A DNA stretch of 64,000 bases from contig NZ_CANMTX010000007.1 of NCBI RefSeq assembly GCF_947500985.1, forward strand, positions 79,987-143,986. The letters are read 5' to 3'. This stretch comes from an uncultured Maribacter sp. (lineage in GTDB: Bacteria > Bacteroidota > Bacteroidia > Flavobacteriales > Flavobacteriaceae). The notes under the pieces were generated by a model. That model did not search any database and was not told where the DNA came from. It worked only from the letters and a program-made list of their open reading frames with translations. Within the stretch, counting starts at the first letter, position 1. Every line of letters starts with the position of its first letter. Both the position numbers and the translations under genes were made by a program. This document shows positions 18,058-27,019 of this stretch, in pieces.

Positions 18058-18411
18058 ATGAAAGTCTATACAGAATTGGATGTTTGGAAGGAGTCAAGAA
18101 TTCTTGTGAAGGATATTTATACTTTGACCAAGTCGTTTCCAAAAGAAGAGACTTATGGACTTACTAATCAACTTAGACGATGTGCTGTATCTATTCCTTC
18201 TAACATAGCAGAAGGATGCGGAAGAAGGACAGCTGCTGACACGATACAGTTTTTACATATTTCAAGAGGTTCATTGTATGAGTTGGAAACTCAAATTTAT
18301 ATAGCCCTTGATTTGAATTATATTGAGAATGATGATTTTGAAGCTATTAATAAGAGAATTATTAGCTGTAAGAAATTGGTAAATGGATTTATCAATTATT
18401 TTAAAAAGTGA
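18058..18411 (+). CDS. Four-helix-bundle protein (23S rRNA intervening-sequence protein family)
   Basis: 117 aa. LDVWKESRILVKDIYTLTKSFP, then YGLTNQLRRCAVSIPSNIAEGCGRR and LHISRGSLYELETQIYIAL match the S23/IVP-like family closely, over its full length. Members were first found in intervening sequences of 23S rRNA genes; free-standing copies occur widely, and the DGR accessory protein Avd has the same fold. Their biochemical role is mostly unknown. The gene sits inside the metH transcript and is framed by inverted TTGTTGG arrays at 18011 and 18443, which suggests it arrived as one mobile module of about 464 bases. It is in the same direction as metH, so insertion need not break expression of part 2. 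Confidence 0.93.
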   Translation: MKVYTELDVWKESRILVKDIYTLTKSFPKEETYGLTNQLRRCAVSIPSNIAEGCGRRTAADTIQFLHISRGSLYELETQIYIALDLNYIENDDFEAINKRIISCKKLVNGFINYFKK

Positions 18412-18421
18412 TATAGATTAA

Positions 18422-21160
18422 ATGAGCAATAGGTCTGAAATACTAACAACCAACAATCAACAACCAACAACCAGATATCTACGGTTGAGCGGATTAGAAC
18501 CCCTGATAGTCACTCCCGAAACTAACTTTATCAACGTTGGTGAACGGACAAACGTTGCTGGTTCAAAAAAGTTTCTACGTCTTGTAAAAGAAGAGAAGTT
18601 TGAAGAGGCATTAGCTGTTGCTAGAGAGCAGGTAGAGAATGGAGCCCAAGTTATTGATATTAATATGGATGATGGTTTGATCGATGGTAAGGAAGCCATG
18701 GTCAAATTTTTGAATCTTGTTATTGCCGAGCCAGATATTTCTCGTGTTCCCATTATGATTGATAGCTCTAAATGGGAAATTATTGAGGCGGGTTTACAAG
18801 TAGTTCAGGGTAAGTGTGTGGTAAACTCTATCAGTTTAAAAGAAGGAGAAGAACAGTTTTTACACCATGCCAAATTGATAAAGCGATATGGTGCGGCGGT
18901 TATTGTCATGGCGTTCGATGAGGTAGGTCAAGCAGATAATTATGACCGACGTATTGAGATAGCCAAGCGTTCGTATGATGTTTTAGTGAACAAAGTAAAT
19001 TTTGCGCCAGAAGATATTATTTTCGATTTAAATATTTTCCCTGTTGCTACAGGTATGGATGAGCATAAACTGAATGCCATCGATTTTATTGAAGCAACAA
19101 GATGGGTGCGTGAAAACTTGCCACATGCCAGTGTTAGTGGTGGTGTAAGTAATGTTTCTTTCTCTTTTAGGGGTAACAACCCGGTTCGTGAGGCAATGCA
19201 CTCGGTATTTTTATATCATGCTATAAAAGCAGGTATGAACATGGGTATCGTAAATCCTAGTATGCTTGAGGTTTATGATGATATTCCTAAAGATTTATTA
19301 GAACGTGTTGAAGATGTTATTCTGAATAGAAGAGACGATGCAACAGAGCGTTTGCTTGATTTTGCAGAATCTGTAGTTGGGAAAACTAAGGAAAGTAAGG
19401 TAGACTTATCATGGAGAGAAGAACCATTACAAAATAGAATAACACGAGCCTTGGTAAAAGGTATAGATCAATATATAATTGAAGATATAGAAGAAGCTAG
19501 GCTTGCCGCAAGTAAGCCAATTGAGGTTATTGAAGGTAATTTAATGACCGGTATGAATGTAGTGGGTGATTTATTCGGTAGCGGAAAAATGTTCTTGCCA
19601 CAGGTGGTAAAATCTGCCCGTGTAATGAAAAAAGCGGTAGCCTATTTATTACCATATATTGAAGAAGAGAAATTGCTTAATCCACAGGAAGGTGATGATA
19701 AGGGTGCAGGTAAAATTTTAATGGCAACCGTAAAGGGCGACGTTCATGATATTGGTAAAAATATTGTAAGTGTAGTGCTTGCGTGTAATAATTATGAGAT
19801 TGTTGATTTAGGGGTAATGGTACCGCCTGAAAAAATAATTGCAGCTGCTATTGAGCATAATGTAGATATAATAGGACTTAGCGGATTGATTACGCCATCT
19901 CTAGATGAAATGGTTCATTTAGCAAAAGAAATGGAGCGTAAGAAATTTAAATTTCCACTGTTAATTGGTGGTGCTACAACAAGTAAAGCGCATACAGCCG
20001 TAAAGATAGATACCCAGTACAGTGAAGCGGTAGTTCATGTAAACGATGCCTCTAGGGCGGTAACCGTTGTGGGAGATTTACTTAAAGAAGAAACATCACA
20101 AGGTTACAAAAAGAGTATTAAAGATGATTATGATGTATTTAGGGAGAAGTTCTTAAATCGTTCATCAAGCAAAACATATAAGCCTATTTCTGCGGCACGT
20201 AGAAACAAGTTTAAAATAGATTGGAAAACGTCTGAGATAGTTAAACCGAATACCTTAGGTATTCAAGTAATTGATGATTTAGATTTAAATCTTTTGCTGC
20301 CTTTTATAGATTGGACTCCATTTTTTAGAAGTTGGGAATTACATGGTAAATACCCCGCAATATTAACTGATGATGTTGTAGGTGTTCAAGCAACTGAGTT
20401 ATTTGCAGATGCTCAAGAAATGCTAAATACCATTATTTCTGAGAAGAAATTAAAGGCAAAAGGTATTTTTGGACTCTTTCCTGCAAACTCCGTCAACGAT
20501 GACGATATTGATGTCACCTTGAACGCAGTCCAAGGGCGAGATAAAGAGCAGTATACTTTTAGAACCTTACGCCAACAATTAGAGCGTAGAGAAGGTGTAG
20601 CAGATTATGCTCTAGCAGATTTTATAGCACCGAAAGAATCAGGGAAACAAGATTATATGGGTTGCTTCTGTGTGTCTACAGGTTTTGGTACTGCAGAATT
20701 AGCGGCGAAATATGAAGCGGATTTAGACGATTATAATTCCATTATGGTAAAAGCTCTTGCAGATAGGTTGGCAGAAGCTTTTGCAGAATATTTACATAAG
20801 GAAGTCCGGCTGAAACACTGGGGCTATGCTTCAAATGAGGAGTTGAGTAATGAAGATTTAATTAAGGAATCTTACAAGGGAATTCGTCCTGCACCAGGAT
20901 ATCCTGCTTGTCCTGATCACTTAGAGAAATTGACTATTTGGGATATTTTAAATGTGAAAGAGACTATTGGTGTTGAACTGACGGATAGTTTGGCTATGTG
21001 GCCAGCAGCATCTGTAAGTGGGTATTATTTTGGAAATCCGCAGGCACGTTATTTCGGATTAGGAAAAATAAAAGATGATCAGGTTAAAGATTTTGCCGAA
21101 CGTAAGGGAATACCTTTAGAGAAAGCCGAAAGATGGTTGGCACCGAATATAGTTGACTAG
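18422..21160 (+). CDS. metH: Methionine synthase, folate/cobalamin/activation part (split MetH, part 2)
   Basis: 912 aa. Domain order: pterin-binding domain ([18 protein letters not shown], then [14 protein letters not shown]), cobalamin cap, B12-binding domain with DVHDIGKN (cobalt-ligand His) and [13 protein letters not shown], then the SAM-dependent reactivation domain ([14 protein letters not shown]). With part 1 it moves the methyl group from methyl-THF to homocysteine. Homology begins near [11 protein letters not shown]. The preceding residues (about 10-17) are encoded by the array at 18443-18474, so the repeat has become the protein's N-terminus. No other ATG occurs before the conserved domain, so this start is preferred; a TTG at the RLS position is an alternative. 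Confidence 0.94.
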   Translation: MSNRSEILTTNNQQPTTRYLRLSGLEPLIVTPETNFINVGERTNVAGSKKFLRLVKEEKFEEALAVAREQVENGAQVIDINMDDGLIDGKEAMVKFLNLVIAEPDISRVPIMIDSSKWEIIEAGLQVVQGKCVVNSISLKEGEEQFLHHAKLIKRYGAAVIVMAFDEVGQADNYDRRIEIAKRSYDVLVNKVNFAPEDIIFDLNIFPVATGMDEHKLNAIDFIEATRWVRENLPHASVSGGVSNVSFSFRGNNPVREAMHSVFLYHAIKAGMNMGIVNPSMLEVYDDIPKDLLERVEDVILNRRDDATERLLDFAESVVGKTKESKVDLSWREEPLQNRITRALVKGIDQYIIEDIEEARLAASKPIEVIEGNLMTGMNVVGDLFGSGKMFLPQVVKSARVMKKAVAYLLPYIEEEKLLNPQEGDDKGAGKILMATVKGDVHDIGKNIVSVVLACNNYEIVDLGVMVPPEKIIAAAIEHNVDIIGLSGLITPSLDEMVHLAKEMERKKFKFPLLIGGATTSKAHTAVKIDTQYSEAVVHVNDASRAVTVVGDLLKEETSQGYKKSIKDDYDVFREKFLNRSSSKTYKPISAARRNKFKIDWKTSEIVKPNTLGIQVIDDLDLNLLLPFIDWTPFFRSWELHGKYPAILTDDVVGVQATELFADAQEMLNTIISEKKLKAKGIFGLFPANSVNDDDIDVTLNAVQGRDKEQYTFRTLRQQLERREGVADYALADFIAPKESGKQDYMGCFCVSTGFGTAELAAKYEADLDDYNSIMVKALADRLAEAFAEYLHKEVRLKHWGYASNEELSNEDLIKESYKGIRPAPGYPACPDHLEKLTIWDILNVKETIGVELTDSLAMWPAASVSGYYFGNPQARYFGLGKIKDDQVKDFAERKGIPLEKAERWLAPNIVD
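18443..18474 (-). repeat. Right heptamer array, overlapping the start of metH part 2
   Basis: Read on the plus strand the units are CTAACAA, CCAACAA, TCAACAA, CCAACAA, CCAG. This is the reverse complement of the left array with one unit changed and a partial unit added. It is translated as part of metH. Confidence 0.88.
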
Positions 21161-21161
21161 T

Positions 21162-21264
21162 GCGTTAGGGATTGAAGCGGCATCTTTTTCTATTTAAACT
21201 GATGTTCACCAAGATGAATGAAATATAAATAGAAAAAATAGAGCTGAAAGCTCGCTCGAACGCC
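21162..21264 (+). ncRNA. Structured RNA candidate, possibly Flavo-1-like
   Basis: The closing helix GCGTT / AACGC (ends near 21263) surrounds a perfect 12-bp stem, TTTTTCTATTTA / TAAATAGAAAAA (about 21185-21236). Between the helices lie AGGGATTGAAGCGGCAT and AGAGCTGAAAGCTCGCTCG, blocks that I associate with an intergenic RNA recurrent in flavobacteria. The name Flavo-1 is from memory and unverified. It starts right after the metH stop and precedes metF. A role in processing, termination or regulation between metH and metF is open. Confidence 0.55.
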
Positions 21265-21333
21265 AAAATAATTAAATTATAACTAATAATGCCTCATTGA
21301 GGTCTGCTCACAAAAAGAGTAATAGTATAGCAT

Positions 21334-22287
21334 ATGAAAGTAACAGACCATATCATTAATGCAAACGGAAAGACACTTTTTTCATTTGAAATAGTGCCTC
21401 CGGTAAAGGGTAAAAATATTCAAGAATTGTATAATAATATTGACCCATTAATGGAATTTAAACCTCCGTTTATTGATGTGACCACATCTCGTGAAGAAAC
21501 TATTTATATTAAAAAAGAAGGGCTTTTAGATAAGAAGACTACACGTATGAGGCCAGGTACGGTGGGTATTTGTGCCTCTATACAGCATAAATATGACGTT
21601 GATACGGTACCTCACGTAATTTGTGGTGGTTTTACAAAAGAAGAGACCGAGTACATGTTGGTAGATTGTCATTATTTAGGTATACAAAATGTAATGGCTT
21701 TACGTGGTGATGCCCGTAGCGAGCAAAAATATTTTGAACCTACCGATGGCGGACACCCTTTTGCGATTGACTTGGTAAAACAAATTCAAGAATTAAATTG
21801 TGGTAAGTATCTGCATGAAACCATAGAAAGCGAACACTGTAGCGATTTTTGTATAGGTGTAGCGGGCTACCCAGAAAAGCACTTAGAATCACCTTCATTA
21901 CAATCAGATTTGAAACGATTGAAAGAGAAAGTAGATGCAGGTGCCGATTATGTGGTAACACAAATGTTCTTCGATAATAAAAAGTATTTTGAGTTTGTAG
22001 AAGCTGCAAAAAGTATGGGAATTACCGTACCAATTATTCCGGGTATAAAACCAATTGCAGTTAAAAGACATATGCAATTATTACCACAGGTATTTAGAAT
22101 TGATATGCCACAAGATTTAATAGAAGCGGTAGATGGTTGTGCAACCAATAGAGATGTGCGTAAAGTAGGTATTGAATGGGCAATTCAGCAATCTAAAGAG
22201 CTGAAAGCTGCTGGTGTGCCTGTGTTGCATTACTACTCTATGGGAAAATCTGATAATATTAAGTCGATAGCGGAGGCACTGTTTTAG
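21334..22287 (+). CDS. metF: 5,10-methylenetetrahydrofolate reductase
   Basis: 317 aa, the usual bacterial length. It reduces methylene-THF to 5-methyl-THF with FAD, giving the methyl donor of MetH. Motifs are FSFEIVPPVKGKN at the N-terminus (catalytic Glu), NVMALRGDAR (folate and FAD site) and GADYVVTQMFFDNKKYF. FIDVTTSREE is the typical early strand. It lies 173 bases after metH, with the candidate structured RNA between them, and probably belongs to the same SAM-controlled unit. Confidence 0.96.
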   Translation: MKVTDHIINANGKTLFSFEIVPPVKGKNIQELYNNIDPLMEFKPPFIDVTTSREETIYIKKEGLLDKKTTRMRPGTVGICASIQHKYDVDTVPHVICGGFTKEETEYMLVDCHYLGIQNVMALRGDARSEQKYFEPTDGGHPFAIDLVKQIQELNCGKYLHETIESEHCSDFCIGVAGYPEKHLESPSLQSDLKRLKEKVDAGADYVVTQMFFDNKKYFEFVEAAKSMGITVPIIPGIKPIAVKRHMQLLPQVFRIDMPQDLIEAVDGCATNRDVRKVGIEWAIQQSKELKAAGVPVLHYYSMGKSDNIKSIAEALF

Positions 22288-22351
22288 TTTCCGTGAAGCT
22301 AGTTTGTAAGTTCTAGTGTTTTAATATCGTAGAGTAACGGAGATGTAAAAA

Positions 22352-22428
22352 TGTTTCGAGAACCTTTGGAACATGACAGCTTCTCGATAAAAATTTATTC
22401 GTACCTCATAAATTCACTCGAAGTGACA
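22352..22428 (+). repeat. Dispersed palindrome family A, degenerate right half
   Basis: TTTCGAGAACC and TTCTCGATAAA form the inner arms, followed by TCGTACCTCATAAATTC and the outer arm ACTCGAAGTGACA. The left outer arm is missing. Confidence 0.7.
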
Positions 22429-22502
22429 TTGTTGCTTTTGAAATTACATAATTTGTAAGAAAGAACTTTGTATTTTGTACATGGTACTTCGTACTTAGTA
22501 CT

Positions 22503-22510
22503 TATTTTTG
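22503..22510 (+). promoter_or_regulatory. -7 box just before the PagL-like gene
   Basis: TATTTTTG is seven bases before the ATG at 22517, implying a very short or leaderless transcript. Four degenerate GTACTTA heptamers lie just upstream (about 22477-22502). Confidence 0.5.
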
Positions 22511-22516
22511 CCTTCA

Positions 22517-23614
22517 ATGAATTTTAAGTTTCTATCCATTTTACTGATTTCAGTAAGTTGTTGTTTCGCACAAGAATCTGGTGAGCAAAAAAAGTATACC
22601 CTTGATGCTAGTCAGTTTTACGGGTCTATAATTTTACATAATCCAGATATTTCACATTTAATCACATCTCACCCTGCGGGCGTAATTTTGAGTTACAATA
22701 GAAAAACCTATGGCTTAAATGCATGGGAGGAGTTATATAACTATCCTGATTTTGGATATTCTTTCATATATCAGAATTCTAATAATAGTACATTAGGTGA
22801 TAATTACGGACTTTACGCTCATTACAATTTTTATCTTTTTAAGCGTAACGTGCAGCTTCGCGTTGGGCAAGGGGTCTCTTATGCTACTAACCCGTATGAT
22901 AAAGTAACAAATTTTAGAAATAACGCATACGGATCAGATGTATTAAGTTCTACGTATTTAATGTTCAATTATCATAAGGAGAATATTATTAAAGGACTAG
23001 GATTCAAAGCTGGTATCTCTTTAATACATTATTCAAATGCTAATTTTAGGGCTCCAAATACCTCGACCAATACCTTGGCTTTTAATGCTGGTGTTGTCTA
23101 TGATTTAGATGGTGGCAAAGAAATAGAATATATACATAGAGATAAGGAAAAGGTAACAGAGCCGTTGCGTTACAATTTTGCTTTAAGAACAGGCATAAAT
23201 GAAAGTGATGTTATTGATTCTGGTCAGTATGGTTTTGTTGTACTTTCTGCCTATGCTGATAAAAGGATAGGAAGAAAAAGCGCATTACAATTTGGGGTAG
23301 ACGCTTATTTTTCGAATTTTTTAAAGGAGTTGATTCGCTATCAAAGTATTGCTTTTCCAGAAAATGGAGTCGCTGCAGATGACGATTATAAAAGAGTAGG
23401 TGTGTTTGCTGGGCATGAGTTGTTTATCAATAAAGTATCGATGATTTCTCAATTCGGTTATTACGTATATTATCCGTTTGATTTTGAAGGGCGTACATAT
23501 CTGCGTGTAGGACTAAAACGTTATTTTGGCGATAAGATATATGGTGCAGTTACCTTAAAATCTCACGGTGCAAAAGCAGAAGCGGTAGAATTCGGAATAG
23601 GAATAAGATTGTAG
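22517..23614 (+). CDS. Acyloxyacyl hydrolase / PagL-like outer membrane barrel
   Basis: 365 aa from MNFKFLSILL; an in-frame TTG three codons upstream overlaps the -7 box and is less likely. A signal peptide ends near CCFAQ. The rest is beta-strand-rich, ending in the aromatic/hydrophobic pattern of a barrel (VEFGIGIRL). HYSNANFRAPN resembles the His-Ser-Asn active site of lipid A 3-O-deacylase PagL, and flavobacterial homologues carry this name. It may remove acyl chains from lipid A in the outer membrane (family-level inference). It is followed after 4 bases by the GIN-domain lipoprotein gene. Confidence 0.75.
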   Translation: MNFKFLSILLISVSCCFAQESGEQKKYTLDASQFYGSIILHNPDISHLITSHPAGVILSYNRKTYGLNAWEELYNYPDFGYSFIYQNSNNSTLGDNYGLYAHYNFYLFKRNVQLRVGQGVSYATNPYDKVTNFRNNAYGSDVLSSTYLMFNYHKENIIKGLGFKAGISLIHYSNANFRAPNTSTNTLAFNAGVVYDLDGGKEIEYIHRDKEKVTEPLRYNFALRTGINESDVIDSGQYGFVVLSAYADKRIGRKSALQFGVDAYFSNFLKELIRYQSIAFPENGVAADDDYKRVGVFAGHELFINKVSMISQFGYYVYYPFDFEGRTYLRVGLKRYFGDKIYGAVTLKSHGAKAEAVEFGIGIRL

Positions 23615-23618
23615 AAAT

Positions 23619-24434
23619 ATGATGTTAGAAAATAGAAATCAGAAAATAGACTTTAAAGGAAGAGGTGTTAGTAGAAACCTTTTTGCCGTGTCGGCTATTC
23701 TAGTTTTGATACTATCCTTTATTTCTTGCGATTCGGAAAATGCATCTGATTGTTTTCAAAGTGCTGGTGAGATTACGAGACAAGAAGTTTCGGTTGCCGA
23801 GTTCTCTTCAATAACAGTTTTTGAGAATGTAGCTCTAGTTATTAAACAAGGAGATACACAAAAGGTAGAAATTGAAACCGGTGAAAATTTGCGTAATGAA
23901 GTAGCTGCAGTTGTGGAAGATGGGCGATTGCTGCTTACAGATACAAATGACTGTAATTATGTACGTGATTATGGTACCACGGTAGTTTATGTGACCACTC
24001 CAAATTTAACCAGTATTCGTAGTAGTACCGGTTTTCCTATTCAAAGTGACGGAGTTCTGGCTTTTGAAAGTTTAAGCTTGCTATCAGAAAGTTTTACAGA
24101 TCCAGAAGCAGAAACTACAGATGGGGAATTTAATTTAGAATTAGAGGTTTCTAGTTTAAGTATGACAAGCAACGGAATATCATATTTCAAGTTAAAGGGC
24201 AGAGCAGAAAGCTTCAATATTAGCATTGCAGCAGGCGATTCTAGGGTAGAGGCAGAAGAATTGATAACCCAGCGGGTAAATTTTAACCATAGGGGTTCAA
24301 ATGATATTTTAGTAAATCCGCAAGAAAGTTTAACCGGAGTTTTAAGAGGTACGGGAGACTTGCAGAGTTATAACCGACCGGCAACAGTGGATGTTGAAGA
24401 ATTGTATAACGGACGCTTGATCTTTGTGGAATGA
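23619..24434 (+). CDS. Lipoprotein with head GIN domain (DUF2807)
   Basis: 271 aa. The lipobox is LSFISC followed by DSENAS. FSSITVFENVALVIKQGD and the following repeated short strands (RLLLTDTNDC, LTSIRSSTGFP) fit the head GIN domain, a right-handed beta-helix-like fold common in Bacteroidota and thought to be exposed at the surface. The N-terminus before the signal peptide (MMLENRNQKIDFKG) is unusual, and its DNA matches a dispersed AGAAAATAGA repeat, so the start may be repeat-derived. The stop overlaps the next start by four bases (ATGA). Function unknown; adhesion is a guess. Confidence 0.75.
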   Translation: MMLENRNQKIDFKGRGVSRNLFAVSAILVLILSFISCDSENASDCFQSAGEITRQEVSVAEFSSITVFENVALVIKQGDTQKVEIETGENLRNEVAAVVEDGRLLLTDTNDCNYVRDYGTTVVYVTTPNLTSIRSSTGFPIQSDGVLAFESLSLLSESFTDPEAETTDGEFNLELEVSSLSMTSNGISYFKLKGRAESFNISIAAGDSRVEAEELITQRVNFNHRGSNDILVNPQESLTGVLRGTGDLQSYNRPATVDVEELYNGRLIFVE

Positions 24435-25570
24435 ACCCTATACTCAAATATCTAAAAAAAGTATTTGCTGCTAAACGTATTTTGGTGGATGATACAGAAT
24501 TAACAGGATTGGTAAAAGCAGATTACCTACTTCAGCAATTTATAAAACAAGATAAAGTACCCGGAATTGCAATTACCGTATTAAAAGACGGGAAAACCAT
24601 CTTTCAAAAAGGATATGGTTATGCTAATGTTGAGCGTAAACAGTTTGTACATCCTAAAAAATCTATTTTTAGAATAGCCAGTGTCTCAAAGCCTATTGCA
24701 GCAACAGCGTTAGCACATATGGTACAAGATGGGATGATTGATTTAGAGGAGTCTTTCTATACTTATCTTCCAGATTACCCTAAGAAAGAATGGGATTTCA
24801 CTATTAGACAATTAGCGAGCCATACCGCAGGTATACGAGTTTATAAAGGCAAGGAATATGGATTGAATAAACCTTTGTCCATCAAAGAAGGATTAGAGGT
24901 ATTCAAGAATGATTCTTTAGTTTATGAACCAGGTACCGAATATTTGTACAATAGTTTTGATTGGGCAATGATTTCTGCTGCAATGCAAGAAGCAAGCGGA
25001 ATTCCGTTTGAAGAATATGTACAAGAGAAGGTGCTGAATACGCTAGGGATGAATTCTACTTTTTGTCCCGAATGTCATTATGAGTCAGACTCACAGAGCA
25101 GTAGTAAAAATCCTGATGCTCTTGAGGTAAATGATATTTCTACATCCAAAGAACAAAACAACGTTGCTACATTTTACACAAAGAGTATGTCAGGATTTAG
25201 AAAAGCAATTCCTGTAGATAATTTTTACAAATTAGCAGGTGGAGGTTATTTATCTACGTCAGAGAATATCGCAAAATTCGGACAAGCATTCTTAGACAAG
25301 AAAGTTAAAGTCAAAGAGGCTATTCTAGATCAATTTTTAACAGCTCAGCAAGTAGATGGTAATTCAACGTACTACGGTTTAGGTTGGCAGGTAAGCGAAG
25401 ATGCAAAAGGTAGAAAGTTCTTTGGACATGTTGGTAACGGAGTAGGAGGGTATGCTAATTTCTTTGTCTACCCCAAAGAGCAGCTTGTTTTTTCAATTCT
25501 TATTAATTGTACCGACCCTAAAATACAGGAAGATTTGGATGCAATCATTGATTGTTTTTTTTTTTTTTAA
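24431..25570 (+). CDS. Serine hydrolase, beta-lactamase class C / penicillin-binding-like family
   Basis: 379 aa. The SxxK motif is Ser84-Val-Ser-Lys87, the second motif is Tyr173-Asn-Ser, and the third is HVGNGVGGY. PGIAITVLKDGKTIFQKGYGYAN is the typical opening. No clear signal peptide is seen at the chosen ATG. Family members act as esterases, peptidases or D-stereospecific hydrolases; the substrate is not predictable. The last codons are a run of 14 T, giving DCFFFF before TAA. Slippage there would change only the end of the protein. The start overlaps the stop of the previous gene (ATGA), so the two are probably coupled. Confidence 0.85.
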   Translation: MNPILKYLKKVFAAKRILVDDTELTGLVKADYLLQQFIKQDKVPGIAITVLKDGKTIFQKGYGYANVERKQFVHPKKSIFRIASVSKPIAATALAHMVQDGMIDLEESFYTYLPDYPKKEWDFTIRQLASHTAGIRVYKGKEYGLNKPLSIKEGLEVFKNDSLVYEPGTEYLYNSFDWAMISAAMQEASGIPFEEYVQEKVLNTLGMNSTFCPECHYESDSQSSSKNPDALEVNDISTSKEQNNVATFYTKSMSGFRKAIPVDNFYKLAGGGYLSTSENIAKFGQAFLDKKVKVKEAILDQFLTAQQVDGNSTYYGLGWQVSEDAKGRKFFGHVGNGVGGYANFFVYPKEQLVFSILINCTDPKIQEDLDAIIDCFFFF

Positions 25571-25658
25571 GGATGGTAACGCTTAATGGTCTAAACATTT
25601 TTTAAGTTTTAAAGAAAGGGTATATTAGACTCGACAACCATTGAGATTATAATAAACA

Positions 25659-26147
25659 ATGAGCTTACCACCAGAAACAACTCCCGTTTTAGAAAATAAA
25701 AAGAATATAAAATGGCTTCAACGACTAAAAGAAGAAAGTTGGGAAGCAGAATTGCTAGTTTCTGCAATTGCTATTTTTGGTACATTTCAACTTTTCGGGT
25801 TGATTGAATGGGTCACCAATAAATACATAGATTTATTACCTATTGAGCAATATTTTTACGGATATATGATTGTTTTTTTAGGCTTGCTGGCTATTAGTAT
25901 TCTGGTATCGATGTTTGTCATCCACTTTATTTTACGAGCTTATTGGATTGGTTTGGTAGGCTTGAACTCGGTCTTTCCTGATTATAGTGTTGAAGATAAG
26001 GTATACTCTAAAATTTATACAGAAAAGATTTTATCGATACTGCCAAAGCAAGAAAATACTATTCATAAGGTAGATGAATTATGTAGTGTAATTTTTTCTT
26101 CGGCATTTACTATACTATTGATTTACTCCTACATGTCTTTGTTTTAA
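25659..26147 (+). CDS. Membrane protein of unknown function
   Basis: 162 aa. After a charged N-terminus, three hydrophobic segments are visible: ELLVSAIAIFGTFQLFGLIEWV (about 30-51), YGYMIVFLGLLAISILVSMFVIHFIL (about 68-93) and SSAFTILLIYSYMSLF at the very end. WLQRLKEESWEAELLVSAIA recalls a group of Bacteroidota inner-membrane proteins without assigned function. It is nine bases before the next membrane protein gene, likely co-transcribed. Confidence 0.7.
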   Translation: MSLPPETTPVLENKKNIKWLQRLKEESWEAELLVSAIAIFGTFQLFGLIEWVTNKYIDLLPIEQYFYGYMIVFLGLLAISILVSMFVIHFILRAYWIGLVGLNSVFPDYSVEDKVYSKIYTEKILSILPKQENTIHKVDELCSVIFSSAFTILLIYSYMSLF

Positions 26148-26155
26148 GTATTTAT

Positions 26156-26977
26156 ATGCTGATTTATAATTTGTTATTAGATTATGTCCCGAGTTACATA
26201 CTGTTAATACCTTTATTTATAATTTCAGGTCTTCTTGTGTTACAAATGATTTTTAGTGTCATTGGAAATTTAAAAAAGTATAAGGCGAATGTATGGGTAC
26301 AAACTTGGATGTTTAAATTAGTTAAATTAACATCAATGGTCACCTATGGCCCTTTATACCGTAATTTACTTCAAGTGTCCATGGTTTTTGGATCAAACTT
26401 TAAAAAGAAAAAATCTTTAGTATATCTCGTGCTATCGTTTTTTGCATCAGGAATATTTTTGTCCTTGATGAAAATTCAAGACACAAATATTCCTCATTTG
26501 GTTTTTCCAAAAGATTATGATGTTAATCTGATGTACTTAAGTTATTACGGTGACCAAAACCCTGATGAATCATTTTTACTGACTCCACAAATACAGTCCG
26601 ATATTATTGAGGGTGAAACAGTCAAATTATTTATTCCCGTATTTCATCATGAACGTAATTACCAAGATGCTATATGTGGAGATTATCAGGAAGATGATAG
26701 TTGGTCAAATCAAGAAGAAAGAACTAAATCAAGGAAGTTTTATCTCGATTGCTATAATAAATATCATAAGGTTACTTTAAACGGTCAATTACTGAATGTT
26801 GGTTTTCTAAAGAAGGACCATGCAGTGTCTGAGCAATTTGGTATTGTCGGTTTTATAGATAGAGAGTTCTTAAAGAAAGGAGAGAATACTTTAGTGGTAA
26901 CAAAAACGCTAGGCGATGTAAAAGAGTTTAAGTGGACTATTCCCTTTTATTATCAGCCCAATACACAATTAAAATAA
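26156..26977 (+). CDS. Membrane protein with large soluble C-terminus, unknown function
   Basis: 273 aa. It has a strong N-terminal membrane segment (about 7-36), a second one near 92-112 (LVYLVLSFFASGIFLSLM), then about 150 soluble residues containing two Cys (about 176 and 201) and a final beta-rich part. It is paired with the preceding gene. No family recognised. Confidence 0.68.
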   Translation: MLIYNLLLDYVPSYILLIPLFIISGLLVLQMIFSVIGNLKKYKANVWVQTWMFKLVKLTSMVTYGPLYRNLLQVSMVFGSNFKKKKSLVYLVLSFFASGIFLSLMKIQDTNIPHLVFPKDYDVNLMYLSYYGDQNPDESFLLTPQIQSDIIEGETVKLFIPVFHHERNYQDAICGDYQEDDSWSNQEERTKSRKFYLDCYNKYHKVTLNGQLLNVGFLKKDHAVSEQFGIVGFIDREFLKKGENTLVVTKTLGDVKEFKWTIPFYYQPNTQLK

Positions 26978-27019
26978 CTTTTAAACGCTATTAAGATTAT
27001 CAAATTTAAAGTAATTGTT

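Noticed and set aside
17021..21160. metH as a broken gene or pseudogene
   Set aside because: Flavobacteria normally encode MetH as two ORFs, and both parts are intact, with zinc and B12 motifs present.
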